From an uncultured Arachnia sp. (GTDB taxonomy: Bacteria > Actinomycetota > Actinomycetes > Propionibacteriales > Propionibacteriaceae), in NCBI GenBank assembly GCA_947499145.1, contig CANMNB010000005.1:372001-436000 (forward strand): a DNA stretch of 64,000 bases, written 5' to 3'. The first letter of the stretch is position 1, and each line of letters begins with the position of its first letter. Shown in pieces: positions 7,398 to 15,926 of the stretch. The position numbers and the translations under genes were made by a program. The notes beneath the pieces were generated by a model, which saw only the letters and a list, made by a program, of their open reading frames with translations, did not search any database and was not told the DNA's origin.

Positions 7398-9923
7398 ATG
7401 TCTCTCACCGACCTGCTCGCCCAGCCCTTCGACGCCGACGCCCTCTACGAGGGGTTCGTCGCGTGGGCGTCGGGCGACGGGCTGACCCTGTACCCGCACC
7501 AGGACGAGGCGCTGCTCGAGGTGCTGACGGGTTCGAACGTCATCGTCACCACGCCCACCGGGTCCGGGAAGTCGCTCGTTGCCACGGCCGCCCACTTCGT
7601 CGCTCTGGCCCGTCGCGAGCGGACCTACTACACGGCGCCCATCAAGGCCCTGGTGAGCGAGAAGTTCTTCGCGCTCTGCGGCATCTTCGGCGCCGACCAG
7701 GTGGGCATGGTGACCGGCGACGCCTCTGTCAACCCCGACGCCCCCATCATCTGCTGCACCGCGGAGATCCTGGCCAACATCGCCCTCCGCGAGGGCGAGG
7801 ACGCGGACGTCGGACAGGTGGTGATGGACGAGTTCCACTTCATCGCCGAACCCGACCGCGGCTGGGCCTGGCAGGTCCCGCTGGTGGAACTCCCGCAGGC
7901 GCAGTTCGTCATCATGTCCGCCACGCTCGGCGACGTCACACGCCTTTCCGAGGACCTCTCGGGCTACACCTCCCGAGAGACCGCGGGCATCACCGGGGCC
8001 GAGCGTCCCGTGCCCCTGACGTTCCGGTGGTCGCTGGATCCCATCCACGAGACCATTGCAGCGCTCGTCGCGGACCAGCAGGCGCCGGTCTACGTGGTGC
8101 ACACCACGCAGGCGGCGGCCGTGGAGCAGGCCCAGGCGTTGCTCAGCCAGGGTGTCGTGAAGCGGGCCTCCGCCGCAGTCCCCGAGGACCTCAAGGCCGC
8201 CATGGCCGGGTTCGGGTTCTCGAGCGGCTTCGGCCAGACGCTGGCCAAACTGCTGCGGGCCGGGATCGCCGTGCACCACGCCGGCATGCTTCCTCGCTAC
8301 CGCCGGCTCGTCGAGCAGCTCGCCCAGCAGGGCCTGCTCGCGGTGATCTGCGGCACCGACACCCTGGGCGTGGGCATCAACGTGCCGATCCGCACGGTGC
8401 TCTTCAGCTCGCTGACCAAGTTCGACGGGCGCCGGCAGCGCCACCTCCGCAGCCGCGAGTTCCACCAGATCGCCGGACGGGCCGGGCGGGCGGGCTTCGA
8501 CACCATCGGCTACGTGGTCGCGCAGGCACCGGAGCACGACGTCGAGAACGCCCGGATCCTCGCGAAGCATGCGGGCGACGAGAAGAAGCTGAAGTCCGTG
8601 CGGCGGAAGAAGCCGCCGGAGGGCTTCGTCAACTACACCGAGGCGACGTTCACCAGACTGATCGAGAGCCAGCCCGAGGAGCTCCACGCCCGGATGCGCG
8701 TCACACACGCCATGCTGCTCAACCTCCTGCAGCGCGACGGTGACATCGCCGCCGCCGTCGTGCGGCTGGTGGACAGCTGCGTGGAGGACCGGAAGGCGCG
8801 GCGCCGCCTGCTCACCCGTGCGGCGTCGCTGGGCCGTTCCCTGCTGCGCGCAGGCGTCGTGACCCGGCTGGCGGAGCCGACGACGACCGGGCGTCGCTAC
8901 GCGCTGAACGTCGACCTGCAGCACGACTTCGCCCTCAACCAGCCCCTGTCCTCCTTCGCGCTCGCCGTCATCGACACCCTCGATCCCGAGTCGCCCGACT
9001 ACGCGCTCGACGTCGTCAGCGTCATCGAGGCCACGCTCGAGGACCCCAAGGTGATCCTGCTGCAGCAGCAGTTCCTGGCCCGCGGCGAGGCCGTCGCCGC
9101 CATGAAGGCCGACGGCTACGACTACGAGGAGCGGATGGCGCTCCTGGACGACGTCGAGTGGCCCAAACCCCTCGACGACCTCCTCACCCGCGCGCACCTG
9201 GAGTACGGCGCCACACACCCGTGGCTCCTCGAGACCCCGGTCTCACCCAAGTCGATCGTGCGTGACATGTTCACCTCCGCGATGACGTTCGGCGAGTACG
9301 TCGCGCACCTCAAGATCCAGCGCTCGGAAGGGCTCCTGCTGCGCTACCTCTCCGACGCGTACCGGGCGCTCCGCCAGACGGTGCCCGAGTCGATGCGCAC
9401 AGAGGAGCTGGGCGACGTCATCGCCTGGCTCGGTGAGACGACCCGTCGAGTGGACTCCTCCCTGCTCGACGAGTGGGCGAAGCTCACCGCCATCTCCGGG
9501 ACGGAGCCCGTCTCCCCCGACGACGTGCCCGCGCCGAGCCGCACGCTCACCAGCAATGAGCGCGCCTTCACGGTCATGGTGCGCAACGCGATGTGGCGGC
9601 ACGTCCAGCTCGCCGCCGCCGACGACGTCGATGCGCTCGCCCGCCTGGACTCGGGTTCGCCCATGACGCGCGCCCGCTGGGACGAGGCCCTCGGGGAGTA
9701 CTGGGACGAGCACGACGACATCGGGCTGGACGCCTCGTCGCGCGGTCCAGCGTTCTTCGACGTGGAGCGCTCGGCCAGGGACCGCACCTGGCTGGTGCGA
9801 CAGGTGATCGACGACCCGGCCGGTAACCGCGACTGGGCCATCCACTCCCGGGTGGACCTCGACGCCTCCGACGAGGCCGGCGAGCTGGTCATGACGGTGC
9901 TCCACTTCGGGCGCCACGACTGA
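7398..9923 (+). CDS. Superfamily 2 DEAD/DEAH-box (Ski2-like) helicase with DUF3516-type C-terminus
   Basis: 841-aa ATP-dependent RNA/DNA helicase. Walker A TTPTGSGKS sits near residue 52, the DExH box MDEFHF near 145, motif III is IMSATLGDV, and the C-terminal RecA domain carries GTDTLGVGINVPIRTV and QIAGRAGRAGFDTIGY (motif VI). The last 400 residues contain no recognised catalytic motif and match the DUF3516-type tail of actinobacterial Ski2-like proteins as I know them. A role in RNA turnover or processing is a family inference. ATG 7389 is an alternative start three codons earlier. It is monocistronic and divergent from DUF488. Confidence 0.88.
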   Translation: MSLTDLLAQPFDADALYEGFVAWASGDGLTLYPHQDEALLEVLTGSNVIVTTPTGSGKSLVATAAHFVALARRERTYYTAPIKALVSEKFFALCGIFGADQVGMVTGDASVNPDAPIICCTAEILANIALREGEDADVGQVVMDEFHFIAEPDRGWAWQVPLVELPQAQFVIMSATLGDVTRLSEDLSGYTSRETAGITGAERPVPLTFRWSLDPIHETIAALVADQQAPVYVVHTTQAAAVEQAQALLSQGVVKRASAAVPEDLKAAMAGFGFSSGFGQTLAKLLRAGIAVHHAGMLPRYRRLVEQLAQQGLLAVICGTDTLGVGINVPIRTVLFSSLTKFDGRRQRHLRSREFHQIAGRAGRAGFDTIGYVVAQAPEHDVENARILAKHAGDEKKLKSVRRKKPPEGFVNYTEATFTRLIESQPEELHARMRVTHAMLLNLLQRDGDIAAAVVRLVDSCVEDRKARRRLLTRAASLGRSLLRAGVVTRLAEPTTTGRRYALNVDLQHDFALNQPLSSFALAVIDTLDPESPDYALDVVSVIEATLEDPKVILLQQQFLARGEAVAAMKADGYDYEERMALLDDVEWPKPLDDLLTRAHLEYGATHPWLLETPVSPKSIVRDMFTSAMTFGEYVAHLKIQRSEGLLLRYLSDAYRALRQTVPESMRTEELGDVIAWLGETTRRVDSSLLDEWAKLTAISGTEPVSPDDVPAPSRTLTSNERAFTVMVRNAMWRHVQLAAADDVDALARLDSGSPMTRARWDEALGEYWDEHDDIGLDASSRGPAFFDVERSARDRTWLVRQVIDDPAGNRDWAIHSRVDLDASDEAGELVMTVLHFGRHD

Positions 9924-9935
9924 CCAGGCCTTGGA

Positions 9936-9973
9936 TGGGAGGACTGGTGGCGTCCTCGCGACGACGCCTCCCA
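9936..9973. terminator. Candidate stem-loop between convergent genes
   Basis: GGCGTC at 9949-9954 pairs with GACGCC at 9963-9968 around an 8-nt loop, extended by TGGGAGG (9936-9942) with CCTCCCA (9967-9973) through a bulge. It lies between the converging 3' ends of the helicase (9923) and the YetF-type gene (10015), where a bidirectional terminator is expected. There is no T-tract, so intrinsic termination is not certain. Confidence 0.4.
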
Positions 9974-10014
9974 CTGAGCTGCGAGCAGCCGCCCGCCGGA
10001 GGCCCCGACGGCGA

Positions 10015-10551
10015 TCAGTCACCTGCCTGCTGGCGGTGACCCTCCCCGAGCAGCGAGTCCTGCAGCGCGCTCCCGTCCCCGAACGTGTCGCGGGAGATGA
10101 CGCTGAACGTCCCGTTGGTCTCGAGGACCACGGCCTTGACCCGGGACAGGTCACCCGTTCCGCTCATGCGGACGGCCTGGTAGAGCTCCGACTCCTCCAG
10201 TCGGTGGCGCGCCAGCTCGTCCCTGCGGATCTCGCCGTCGTACAGCAGGACGGAGGGCCTGGATGTCACCAGGCTCCGAGCGGGGGACCACCGGGACGCA
10301 ACGAACGCGACCAGCAACTGCAGGACCGCGAGCAGTCCCAGAGCCGTCACCCCGTCGGACCACGTGAGATCGGGGTTGGTGAGGATCGTGGCAACGATCG
10401 ATCCCATGGAGACGGTCACGATGAAGTCGAAGGCGTTCAGCTGGCTCAGGGTCCGCTTGCCGGTGAGCCGCAGCAGCACGATCAGCGACGCGTACGTGGC
10501 GGACCCCACCAGGAGGATGCGCAGGATCGTTGACCAGGAATCGAACCACAT
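10015..10551 (-). CDS. YetF/DUF421-type membrane protein
   Basis: 178-aa protein with three N-terminal hydrophobic segments (ILRILLVGSATYASLIVLLR, TVSMGSIVATILT, ALGLLAVLQLLVAFVA) and a small soluble C-terminal domain. The segment LLRLTGKRTLSQLNAFDFIV is the signature of the YetF/DUF421 family, and PSVLLYDGEIRRDELARHRL is the conserved start of its cytoplasmic domain. In Bacillus these proteins associate with spore or stress envelopes; the molecular role is unknown. It is convergent with the helicase and a single-gene unit. Confidence 0.87.
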   Translation of the reverse strand: MWFDSWSTILRILLVGSATYASLIVLLRLTGKRTLSQLNAFDFIVTVSMGSIVATILTNPDLTWSDGVTALGLLAVLQLLVAFVASRWSPARSLVTSRPSVLLYDGEIRRDELARHRLEESELYQAVRMSGTGDLSRVKAVVLETNGTFSVISRDTFGDGSALQDSLLGEGHRQQAGD

Positions 10552-10596
10552 GGCCCCACCCTCCCACTGGCCCCCCGCTCGGTGCTGGTGAATCCA

Positions 10597-11171
10597 TCAC
10601 CGAGCGTCGGATCCGAGTTGGTCTGCGGTGGTGGCGAGCAGGTGACTGCGCGCGTCGATGACTCCCGCCACCTCCACGACAGTCTCGGTCAGGTCAAGGG
10701 CCGTCGTGTCGATCACGTGAGGTTCGAGCGCGCCGAGATCGGCGAAGTAGCTCCACATCGTCGACAGCGGCGCAAGGTCGGTGAGGGCGTCGGCCTCGGT
10801 GCGGGAGCGCGCGCGGCCACACGTCGTGTCGAGGTCAGGGCGCAGCACGATGTAGTGAAGGGGGATCCCCGGTTGCTGGTTCCGCCAGGAAAGGAAGTGG
10901 AACAGCATCGAGGGACCGACCACGCCATCGACGAGTGTGGTGAAACCCCACCTGCATAGCTGTAGGCAGCGGCAGCGATGACGTCCATCACCGTGTGGTT
11001 CTGCTCGTCGGCAGCACTCAGGTACGGCGGGATCGCTCCTGTCACGATCGCACGCCAGAAGTCGTCGGTATGAAGGTGGACCCCTCGATCGAATCGGGGA
11101 GCCAGCCGCCGGGCGACCGAGGACTTCCCGGCACCCGGTGGCCCGCTCAGGATGATCACCGATCCGGTCAC
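10597..11171 (-). pseudogene. P-loop kinase/ATPase gene with a frameshift
   Basis: Two frames together make one AAA-type kinase of about 190 aa. The first frame (from ATG 11171) encodes VIILSGPPGAGKSSVARRLA (Walker A) and LHTDDFWRAI and runs to about 10945. The second frame (10923 back to 10597) resumes with LVDGVVGPSMLFHFLSW, HYIVLRPDLDTTCGRARSR and a C-terminal helix. Related small kinases read through the equivalent AGG..VDG.VGP region in one frame, so an indel in the AAA/CCCC run at 10943-10949 has split the gene. It lies 4 bp downstream of the dehydrogenase gene. Either a real mutation or a homopolymer sequencing error fits. Confidence 0.72.
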
Positions 11172-11175
11172 GGGA

Positions 11176-12252
11176 TCACAGTCCAGCGAGGAACTCGGGG
11201 GTCAGGTCACCCAGTCCAAGAGTGGGGGGCAGGCGCTCGCTGACGGCACGATAGTCGGTCTCCATGAGGATGGACGCCAGCGAGATGACGGCGTCGATGG
11301 CTGGTGTTGCGACACCCATCTGCCGGGCCAGCTCGGACATGAAGACGAGCCCGTACGGCACGTCCTCAGTGAGGTAGCGGAACGTCAGTGTTGACGGCGA
11401 CCGGGACCCCGCGAAGCCAATCCCCTGGTTGTAGCCGGTCAGGTAGGTCGCCTCCGACAGGTAGCCCTGCCGCAATCCCATCACCGGGTCCGGGACGATG
11501 TCGATGCCCAGCGCGCGCCCGATGGCGATCCGCTCCTTGTCGATGGTCTCGATCAGTCGGGCTGACGCCGGCGTGACGCCGTCGGTGTAGAAGAGGAAGT
11601 CCCCGCCGGTGTTCTCAATCCGGCAGGCGTTCAGCAGCATGAGCGCCGGGTGCAGCACCGGGTTCGCGTTCTGGAGAGTCGTCTGCAACACGTTGCGGGC
11701 TGCCTCCACCTGCGGCCACACGGTCTTCAGCAGGGTGACGAGCTCCCCAGTGCGGCTGCTGGGGAGAGCCGCTGCGTACAGCCCGTCCCGAACCCGTGTG
11801 GTGACCCTGACGACGCCCGGGCTGACGATGCGGCACCCGTAGGGCAGCGTGCTGGTCTCACCGATCAGGTAGGTGTCGTCGGCGATGTCGAGCCCGAGGA
11901 CCTTCTTGAACACCACTGCGCCTGCGCAGGCCGACGGCACGAGCGCGACGGCCAGGTCTTCGCGCAGGTGGTCCCGCATCGCCTCGGCCGTCGCCTCGTG
12001 CGCGTAGGCGGGCGCGACGACGAGCGCGAGCACGGCGTCTTCCAGCGCGACGGCCAGGTCGTGCCCGGCGTACTGGACGGGGGCCGCTCCCTCGAACAGC
12101 CCGCGTGCCTCGACGACGCCCGTCTCCGCGATGCTGTCAATGCTCCGGCCGAACTCCGGCGGCGACCACAGCGAGACCTGATGCCCCTTGCTGGCCCATT
12201 CGTAGGCAGCGGCGAGGGCGCCGTTGCCGCTCCCGAGGATGGCGATGCGCAC
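11176..12252 (-). CDS. NAD/NADP octopine/nopaline dehydrogenase family protein
   Basis: About 358-aa oxidoreductase. The N-terminal Rossmann fold shows RIAILGSGNGALAAAYEWAS (GxGxxG variant). The C-terminal part carries VLQTTLQNANPVLHPALMLL and CRIENTGGDFLFYTDGVTP, typical of the octopine-dehydrogenase C-terminal domain, where the conserved His (PVLHP) is catalytic. Family members reduce imines formed from an amino acid and a 2-oxo acid, making opines or metallophore-like products; the substrates here are unknown. GTG 12252 (or GTG 12255) after GGAAAGGGG is the likely start. It is the third gene of a four-gene minus-strand operon. Confidence 0.85.
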   Translation of the reverse strand: MRIAILGSGNGALAAAYEWASKGHQVSLWSPPEFGRSIDSIAETGVVEARGLFEGAAPVQYAGHDLAVALEDAVLALVVAPAYAHEATAEAMRDHLREDLAVALVPSACAGAVVFKKVLGLDIADDTYLIGETSTLPYGCRIVSPGVVRVTTRVRDGLYAAALPSSRTGELVTLLKTVWPQVEAARNVLQTTLQNANPVLHPALMLLNACRIENTGGDFLFYTDGVTPASARLIETIDKERIAIGRALGIDIVPDPVMGLRQGYLSEATYLTGYNQGIGFAGSRSPSTLTFRYLTEDVPYGLVFMSELARQMGVATPAIDAVISLASILMETDYRAVSERLPPTLGLGDLTPEFLAGL

Positions 12253-12302
12253 CACGGCCCCTTTCCGACGCGGACGGTGAGGCCCCCTTGCCTCCACCGC
12301 TG

Positions 12303-13604
12303 TCAGGGTAGCGCCGGACGGGTGGCGCCGGAGACGGACATGGCCTCGCCCCAGGCCAGGAGTCGGTCCATCGCAGCCGACCTCAGTGGGTGATCGGGCA
12401 TTCCGGCTTCCGCCGCCACCCGCAATGCAGTGTTGACCGTGACGAAGTCATGGCGACGCATCCCCTGGACGATCACGAGATGGCACAGCATCGGCGCCAG
12501 CGCCCGCTGCTCCCGGCTGCTCGCGGTTGAGAAGTCCTCCGCCCAGTGCCCCTGCCGGATGTCGATCAAGTCCCAGAGCCGTTCGACCACGGAGTCCGGA
12601 TACTCCGGACCGGAGATCTCCCGGGGAGGGGGCACTTCCGAGCGCAAAGCCACGGCGCACAGGAAGCCCATGACGAAGGCCGTGTGGTATCCGGTGGCGC
12701 GCGCGTAGCGTCGGCGCGGGGCGTCGTCGAGCCGCTCCATCCGCTGGGTGTCCAGGTTGCCGCACAGCAGAACGCCGACTTCGTCCTCCACCCGAGCGAG
12801 CACGCGCAGGGCAAAGGCTGCCGTCGGACTCCACTCGGCCTGCAACTGCGGCCAAGCCATGAGCAGTTCTCCGGTGAGGTCGTAGTCGCCCGCGTCGAGG
12901 TAGCGCAGGACCAGACTCTCGACATCGGTCAGGACGCGCCCGACGTCGACGGCCGGGCGCCGTGCCGCGATGCGCTCCCGACCGAAATCGGTGAGGTAGA
13001 ACAGCTCGTGGGTCAGTGCGTACGCGTCCTCCCTGGGCTCGCTCAGGACGTCGATCGGAGCGTCGAGCAGGGTCTGGGACGGGTCCTCGACGGGCGACCC
13101 CTCCCAGGTGTTCCACAACCGCGTGAGCCACGCGCGTTCGAGGAGTGCCGACGGCGGGAGGTCGTTGGCTAGCCCCGCCGTGCGCGCACATCGGGACCCG
13201 AGGAAGCGGTCCCGGTCCGGCTGGACGTGTCCGAGCGCTCCCAGGAGCACATGGGGTACGGCGTACTTGAAGGCGCGGGCGGGCTGGCCAGCCACGTCGG
13301 CCAGGACTCTTTCGGCACCGACCTTCGACTCCAGGCGCTCGCAGAGCTCGACCAAGCGCGCTCGCAGCTCGGGATCCCGGTCGGATCCCGCCGCCGCCCA
13401 CGCGAGCATGGCCGCCTCCGCGACGACCTTCTCGGGTCCGAAGCTCAGGGCGGGGGCCTCGTCGTCGACCCAGCCCCCGTCCCCGAACTCTTCGACCGTT
13501 TCGATGGCGAGCTCGATTGCCCTGCGCAGCCGACGACTGAGGTCCGACGCGTCCCAGGACACGCGCGGATCAGCATCGGTATAGGTGTCAGTCACGCCCG
13601 ACAT
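12303..13604 (-). CDS. Protein of unknown function in octopine-dehydrogenase-type operon
   Basis: 433-aa soluble protein, strongly alpha-helical by composition, without signal peptide or membrane segment. I do not recognise a catalytic motif. Notable stretches are ALTHELFYLTDFGRERIAAR, LVLRYLDAGDYDLTGELLMA and a C-terminal MLCHLVIVQGMRRHDFVTVN. The HELFYLTDFG-type segment resembles uncharacterised actinobacterial proteins (DUF6895-like, a tentative memory) seen near secondary-metabolite genes. It sits 22 bp after the 85-aa gene and 50 bp before the dehydrogenase, on the same strand, so it is probably co-transcribed. A scaffold or substrate-binding partner for the pathway would fit but is a guess. 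Confidence 0.7.
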   Translation of the reverse strand: MSGVTDTYTDADPRVSWDASDLSRRLRRAIELAIETVEEFGDGGWVDDEAPALSFGPEKVVAEAAMLAWAAAGSDRDPELRARLVELCERLESKVGAERVLADVAGQPARAFKYAVPHVLLGALGHVQPDRDRFLGSRCARTAGLANDLPPSALLERAWLTRLWNTWEGSPVEDPSQTLLDAPIDVLSEPREDAYALTHELFYLTDFGRERIAARRPAVDVGRVLTDVESLVLRYLDAGDYDLTGELLMAWPQLQAEWSPTAAFALRVLARVEDEVGVLLCGNLDTQRMERLDDAPRRRYARATGYHTAFVMGFLCAVALRSEVPPPREISGPEYPDSVVERLWDLIDIRQGHWAEDFSTASSREQRALAPMLCHLVIVQGMRRHDFVTVNTALRVAAEAGMPDHPLRSAAMDRLLAWGEAMSVSGATRPALP

Positions 13605-13626
13605 CCATCTGGACAGCTGGTGACCA

Positions 13627-13884
13627 CTACCTCGTCTTGCCCTGGAGGTCTTGGGCCAGTCGTCCCACTTGGCGCAAATCGCCGATGATCGACCGGAAGT
13701 CGTCCACCGGCATCATGCAGGCCAGCAGGTTCCATCGGCCGAAGACGACGCCGTGCACGCCTTGGTCACGGACCACCAACTCTGGGCCCACATCGGCCAC
13801 GAAACGTGACATGGCCTCGAAATCGAGGGACTTGGATTCGAGGAAGCGCTGGGCTATCTCCTCGTGCTGCAACTCTTTCGGCAT
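13627..13884 (-). CDS. Small conserved-looking protein heading orphan operon
   Basis: 85-aa protein that starts at ATG 13884 with a very strong GAAGGAGGAGAA ribosome-binding site, which argues that it is real and well translated. The N-terminal half is charged and helical (KELQHEEIAQRFLESKSLDF). The middle is hydrophobic and glycine-rich (GVHGVVFGRWNLLACMM), and the C-terminus is basic. There is no signal peptide, no Gly-Gly leader site and no Cys/Ser/Thr-rich core, so a modified-peptide precursor is possible but not supported. It is first in the minus-strand operon with the 433-aa protein, the dehydrogenase and the kinase. Confidence 0.65.
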   Translation of the reverse strand: MPKELQHEEIAQRFLESKSLDFEAMSRFVADVGPELVVRDQGVHGVVFGRWNLLACMMPVDDFRSIIGDLRQVGRLAQDLQGKTR

Positions 13885-14007
13885 TTCTCCTCCTTCGTAG
13901 AGGTCGCGGTCGTTGCCCCGCGCCAAGAACAACGCTACGCCCGATAAGCCCTTGTGGAACGGTCCTTTCGTGCCCTGCTGTGGCCCATAGGGACCTAGTG
14001 TGTCGGC

Positions 14008-15024
14008 ATGACAGAACGGACCCTCGGACTGGGCTATCGGGCCTCCGGCGCGGACCTCCCCTTCGGGAACCCCGAGCGAGCTCACGGAGTGGCCATGGAG
14101 GGCTACTTCTGGCGCATCACGGACCCGGCCGCCGAGCGGACCGTCATCGCGTTGATCGGCGTCCAGACCGACCACACCGGGCGGTGGGCGCTGGCCGGTC
14201 TCGGCGCCTCCGACGGGTCGTGGCACCAGGCGATCATCCCGACCGCCGAGGCTCGTCGCGCTGGCCTCGGCGCCCGCGCTGCCGGCCCCGGGGCGTCCTT
14301 CGTCGGCACCGACGAGCGGGTGGTGGTGGCTCTGGGTGACGACGCCCGCCTCGATGTCCGCCTCGAGGGGCTGACGAGGTGGCCCGGCGGGCGGCCCTTC
14401 GGCGGATCGAGCTGGTTCCAGATGATCCCGGGCCTCAACCAGTACTGGCACCCGTGGCTGCTGGGGGGTCGTGCGACGGGCACGCTCACCGTCGGCGAGC
14501 GCCGTTGGGACCTCGTCGACGCGCACGTCTACGGCGAGAAGAACTGGGGCCGCGCCGGCTTCCCGGAATCGTGGTGGTGGGGCCAGGCCCACGGCTTCCC
14601 CGAGGCCGACGCGTGCGTGGCCTTCGCCGGTGGCGACGTCCATGCGGGACCGCTGCGCACGACGGTCACCGGCCTCGTCCTGCGCCTTCCGGACGGCAGG
14701 GTCCTGCGGCTGGGCAACCCAGTCACGTCACCGGTGCGGGCCGAAGTCGGCGACGAGCATTGGCACCTCGAGGGTCACTCGCGTGGCTGGAGCGTCTCCG
14801 TAAAGAGCGCTGCGCCCCTCAGCGACGCCCACGTCCTGCCCGTCCCCCTGGTGGGCCAGCGACGGGCTGTTCCGGGCGCGATCGAACACCTCTCCGGACG
14901 TTTGAGCGTGCGAGTCAGCCACTGCGGACACCCGGTCTGGAGCAGCGAGTCCTCGCTGGCCGGCCTCGAACACGGCGGACTGGATCGCGCAGCGGCGCTC
15001 GCGGCATCACGACGCGCCGCGTGA
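14008..15024 (+). CDS. Tocopherol cyclase family protein
   Basis: 338-aa soluble protein with the beta-barrel (lipocalin-like) sequence pattern of tocopherol cyclases. MEGYFWRITD near residue 31 and the conserved block DAHVYGEKNWGRAGFPESWW, followed by WGQAHGF, match the plant/cyanobacterial family landmark (KNWG..FP..W.W.Q). Those enzymes close the chromanol ring of tocopherols. Actinobacteria are not known to make tocopherol, so the natural substrate is probably another prenylated or lipid compound. ATG 14008 has only a weak upstream site. It is divergent from the orphan operon (124 bp apart), and its stop abuts the first ychF-tail repeat. Confidence 0.8.
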   Translation: MTERTLGLGYRASGADLPFGNPERAHGVAMEGYFWRITDPAAERTVIALIGVQTDHTGRWALAGLGASDGSWHQAIIPTAEARRAGLGARAAGPGASFVGTDERVVVALGDDARLDVRLEGLTRWPGGRPFGGSSWFQMIPGLNQYWHPWLLGGRATGTLTVGERRWDLVDAHVYGEKNWGRAGFPESWWWGQAHGFPEADACVAFAGGDVHAGPLRTTVTGLVLRLPDGRVLRLGNPVTSPVRAEVGDEHWHLEGHSRGWSVSVKSAAPLSDAHVLPVPLVGQRRAVPGAIEHLSGRLSVRVSHCGHPVWSSESSLAGLEHGGLDRAAALAASRRAA

Positions 15025-15072
15025 TCAGTTGTTGAAGCGGAACTCGACCGAGTTGCGGCACGGAGAACCATC
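15025..15072 (-). repeat. Degenerate ychF-tail repeat, copy A
   Basis: 48-bp minus-strand segment that would encode DGSPCRNSVEFRFNN and a stop, matching the ychF C-terminus (DGDVVEFRFNV) and sharing 35 of 48 bases with copy B at 16216-16263. It begins the base after the tocopherol-cyclase-like stop and lies 15 bp beyond the kinase stop. Same orientation as ychF. Interpreted as an old attachment-site remnant at one end of the islet. Confidence 0.6.
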
Positions 15073-15087
15073 AGCGACGACGTGGCC

Positions 15088-15609
15088 TCATCTCGCGCTG
15101 AGGCGCGCGGTAAGAGCGTCTGCGACCTCATCCGCAGTCCGCGCTGCCGTGTCGAACTCCAAGACCTCATCGGACCACGCGGCGTAGCCAACTCGACGGC
15201 GCTGCACTTCCGCCCAGGTCGGCTCGCCGACGTAGGCGAGACCGCGATCCCTGCCGCTCAGCCTCCGTTCATGCTCTTGCGAATCCGCGACTACCAGGTG
15301 TACGAAGTCGATGCGAGAACTGGTGCGCGCGGCCGCAGCACGCCAGGTCTGCCTGGCATCCTCGCTGTCGTTCACCGCATCGATGATGACGCTGCGACCG
15401 AGGCGAGTGTTCAGTTCCGCCATCGCGCGAGCCGCTTCGTACGCGGCGACACCGACTTGCCATCCTGGCGGCAAACCGCAGGCGAGGATTGACTCCTCGA
15501 CGGCATCGATGGACAGGTGCACCGAGCCTGTGCGCGCGGCGACGATCTCAGCAAGGCTTGTCTTTCCGACGCCGGGAAGGCCGGAGATCAAGATGAGATG
15601 CCCGGTCAT
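15088..15609 (-). CDS. AAA/zeta-toxin-like P-loop kinase coupled to higBA
   Basis: 173-aa single-domain P-loop protein. Walker A is LILISGLPGVGKTSLAEIVA at residues 4-23, followed by SVHLSIDAVEESILACG (acidic residue after the second strand, as in small-molecule kinases), SVIIDAVNDS and a lid-like EHERRLSGRDRG with paired arginines. Similar folds include zeta toxins, chloramphenicol and gluconate kinases; the substrate is unknown. ATG 15609 overlaps the higA stop by 4 bp (ATGA), so it is translated with the toxin-antitoxin pair. Confidence 0.78.
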   Translation of the reverse strand: MTGHLILISGLPGVGKTSLAEIVAARTGSVHLSIDAVEESILACGLPPGWQVGVAAYEAARAMAELNTRLGRSVIIDAVNDSEDARQTWRAAAARTSSRIDFVHLVVADSQEHERRLSGRDRGLAYVGEPTWAEVQRRRVGYAAWSDEVLEFDTAARTADEVADALTARLSAR

Positions 15610-15926
15610 GCGACATGCAACGGCTTGATCGCGGCAACCTTATCGCGCAGTGCACGGCGCTCGAGCCTGAGCTCGTAGTTCGACTGCAGATTCATCCAGA
15701 GCTCATCGGACGTTCCAAAGTAGCGCGCCAGACGGATCGCCGTATCAGCGGTGATCCCACGCTTTCCGTGCACGATCTCGTTGATCCGCCGCGGCGGCAC
15801 ACCGATGGACACGGCAAGCTTGTTCTGCGTGATCCCGAAGCCCTCGATGAAGTCCTCCATCAGGATCTCTCCCGGATGGATTGGCTCGATCAGGTCGGTC
15901 TCAGTGGCAGTCGACGAGTTCGACAT
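15606..15926 (-). CDS. higA: HigA family addiction module antitoxin
   Basis: 106-aa Xre-type DNA-binding antitoxin that neutralises HigB and represses the operon. The family start IEPIHPGEILMEDFI is exact, followed by the helix-turn-helix GITQNKLAVSIGVPPRRINE and DTAIRLARYFGTS, then LWMNLQSNYELRL. ATG 15926 is chosen because GGAAGG lies 8 nt upstream; GTG 15935 is in frame. The coding region overlaps the higB end by 26 bp, normal for the toxin-first higBA order. Confidence 0.93.
   Translation of the reverse strand: MSNSSTATETDLIEPIHPGEILMEDFIEGFGITQNKLAVSIGVPPRRINEIVHGKRGITADTAIRLARYFGTSDELWMNLQSNYELRLERRALRDKVAAIKPLHVA

Noticed and set aside
7353-9218. Large minus-strand frame opposite the helicase
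   Set aside because: No motif, biased composition, fully antisense to a protein with clear helicase motifs.
13627-13884. RiPP precursor peptide
   Set aside because: No leader cleavage site, no Cys/Ser/Thr-rich core and no modifying enzyme family recognised next to it.
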